Assembly (NCBI GenBank): GCA_016183985.1
Contig: JACPDN010000011.1
Location: 1-64,000 of the forward strand
Reading direction: 5' to 3'
From: Pseudomonadota bacterium
Lineage (GTDB): Bacteria; Pseudomonadota; Alphaproteobacteria; Dongiales; Dongiaceae
Length of the DNA stretch: 64,000 nucleotides
Positions 63,030 to 64,000 of this stretch are shown here, in pieces. Every line of letters begins with the position of its first letter. The stretch's first letter is position 1. A program made the position numbers and the translations under genes. The notes beneath the pieces were generated by a model. The model was not told the origin of the DNA, ran no database searches, and was given only the letters and a program-made list of their open reading frames with translations.

Positions 63030-63970
63030 CGGATCGTCTCCCCCAGCGACACTTTGAAGAGACGCAGCAGGAGCATCACCAAAGCGATACAAACGGCAAG
63101 CAGGATGAAGGAATAGGCCGCACCGCGCGCCCAGTTGAAGTTCTGGAAGAAAAAGTCGTAGATGATGGCGGTAAACCACAACATGCGCGGCCCGCCCAGG
63201 AACTGCGGTGCCGCCAAGGATCCTGCCGACAGCATGAAGACCATGGTGCAGCCGGAAGCGATACCTGGCTTGGCGTAGGGAATCACCACATCCTTGTGGA
63301 TGCGCCACCAGGGGGCGCCCAGATCACGCGCCGCCTCGATCTGGTTCTTGTCCAGGCTCTCGATCGCGTTATAGAGCGGGAACATCATCACCAGCAGATA
63401 GGCGTAGGAAAGGCCGACATAGAGGCCGGTATTGTTGCCGAGGAAATCGATCGGCACATCGGTGAAGCCGACCCACATCAGGATCTGGTTGATGAGGCCC
63501 TTTGAGGCCAGCAGCAGACGCAGCGAGAAAGCGCGCAAAATCTCATTCACCCAGTAAGGGACAATGAGACAGAGCATCAGCAACCGTACTTTCTGCGTGG
63601 CGCCCGTCTGCGCCATGTAATAGGCCAGCGGATAGCAGATGCAGAAATTGAGCGCCGTCACGACGATCGACACGAAGATCGTGAAGCCCAATGAGCTGAT
63701 ATGGAGCCAGTTGATGGAATCCGTGTGCTTGCTCAGCAGGAAGGATTGGTACTGCGCAATCGTCAGGATGTCGTCCGGCCCGCCACGCTTGATCGGCGGC
63801 AATTGCGGATGAAAGCTCTCGACCACCATGTAGAGATATGGCAGGCCCACCAGGAACAGGGTCCAGAACGCCACCAGCGCGATGAAAGCGATGCCGAGGA
63901 CTTTGCCGTTGCGCTCGAAATAGCCTTTGCGGGTGGGGTCATTGTTGTTGCGGTACTCGAACTTCGCCAT
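63026..63970 (-). CDS. ABC transporter permease, PotB-like (5' end uncertain)
   Basis: A 314-aa inner-membrane protein with six hydrophobic segments; the EAA loop is QIEAARDLGAPWWRIHKDVVIPYAKPG. Its first soluble region (FHPQLPPIKRGGPDDILTIAQY) is long, as in PotB. From the ATG at 63970 the frame stays open to the window edge and would add a hydrophobic stretch (IIVIAIFWA), so the true start may lie beyond 64000. ATPase and binding-protein genes should follow upstream, outside the window. Confidence 0.8.
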   Translation of the reverse strand: MAKFEYRNNNDPTRKGYFERNGKVLGIAFIALVAFWTLFLVGLPYLYMVVESFHPQLPPIKRGGPDDILTIAQYQSFLLSKHTDSINWLHISSLGFTIFVSIVVTALNFCICYPLAYYMAQTGATQKVRLLMLCLIVPYWVNEILRAFSLRLLLASKGLINQILMWVGFTDVPIDFLGNNTGLYVGLSYAYLLVMMFPLYNAIESLDKNQIEAARDLGAPWWRIHKDVVIPYAKPGIASGCTMVFMLSAGSLAAPQFLGGPRMLWFTAIIYDFFFQNFNWARGAAYSFILLAVCIALVMLLLRLFKVSLGETIR

Positions 63971-64000
63971 CGCCCAGAAAATGGCGATGACGATGATCGG

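Overview
The window is high-GC, densely coded DNA from a free-living, motile, metabolically versatile alphaproteobacterium, most likely of the Rhodospirillales (order-level placement is inference). The pointers are a SAM-II riboswitch on a methionine gene, a Mg-type HemB, a pseudaminic acid locus next to general flagellar-motor content, several TRAP and polyamine-type ABC transporters, a taurine/isethionate-type xsc locus, and two families of GC-rich intergenic palindromes of a kind common in this class. No rRNA, tRNA, CRISPR array, insertion sequence or prophage was seen, and no region looks recently acquired.

Layout. 1-8840: a nonulosonic (pseudaminic) acid operon: the end of pseB, a surface-carbohydrate transferase-like gene, a methyltransferase, a HAD phosphatase, one giant gene that fuses a Nudix-like domain with PseF/SpsF-, PseG- and PseH-like domains, then pseI and an SHMT-like PLP enzyme; the genes overlap or nearly touch. 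8837-10477: a MarR regulator and a 3-hydroxyisobutyryl-CoA hydrolase. 10546-12675: promoter, SAM-II riboswitch, terminator, a cysteine-less OsmC-like gene and metY. 12749-14330: two tandem paralogous 72-aa proteins, then hemB. 14434-18280 (minus): ornithine decarboxylase, two alpha/beta hydrolases and a class D beta-lactamase. 18427-25448: CoA transferase, penicillin acylase-type hydrolase, motAB, an RDD protein and bpt. 25605-31042: a TRAP transporter with two substrate-binding proteins, and a LysE exporter. 31336-38055: a carbamoylputrescine amidase homologue with an altered catalytic site, two PotF-type binding proteins and potGHI.

38112-49414: a pseudo-receiver/PAS/degenerate GGDEF/EAL protein, a MATE pump, then a tight run of yajQ, GNAT, a small conserved protein, an ABC ATPase that has lost every ATP-binding motif, two cognate permeases and an amidase, followed by a ThDP enzyme and a DUF1491 gene. 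49556-52295: the phage-shock system pspCBA plus an extra 54-aa membrane protein, with a sigma-54 promoter and a palindromic enhancer candidate, divergent from pspF. 52290-56031: corA, then an ECF sigma factor, its anti-sigma factor and a subtilisin-like protease in one operon. 56113-64000: a TauE-type exporter, xsc, a MocR/TauR-type regulator, a GMC dehydrogenase and two ABC permeases, fitting organosulfonate or osmolyte use.

The strongest candidates for something undescribed are the dead ABC ATPase operon (43137-45861), the four-domain Nudix-PseF-PseG-PseH protein (3397-6426) and the sigma/anti-sigma/subtilase operon (53472-56031). All functional calls rest on reading motifs by eye; no database search was run.
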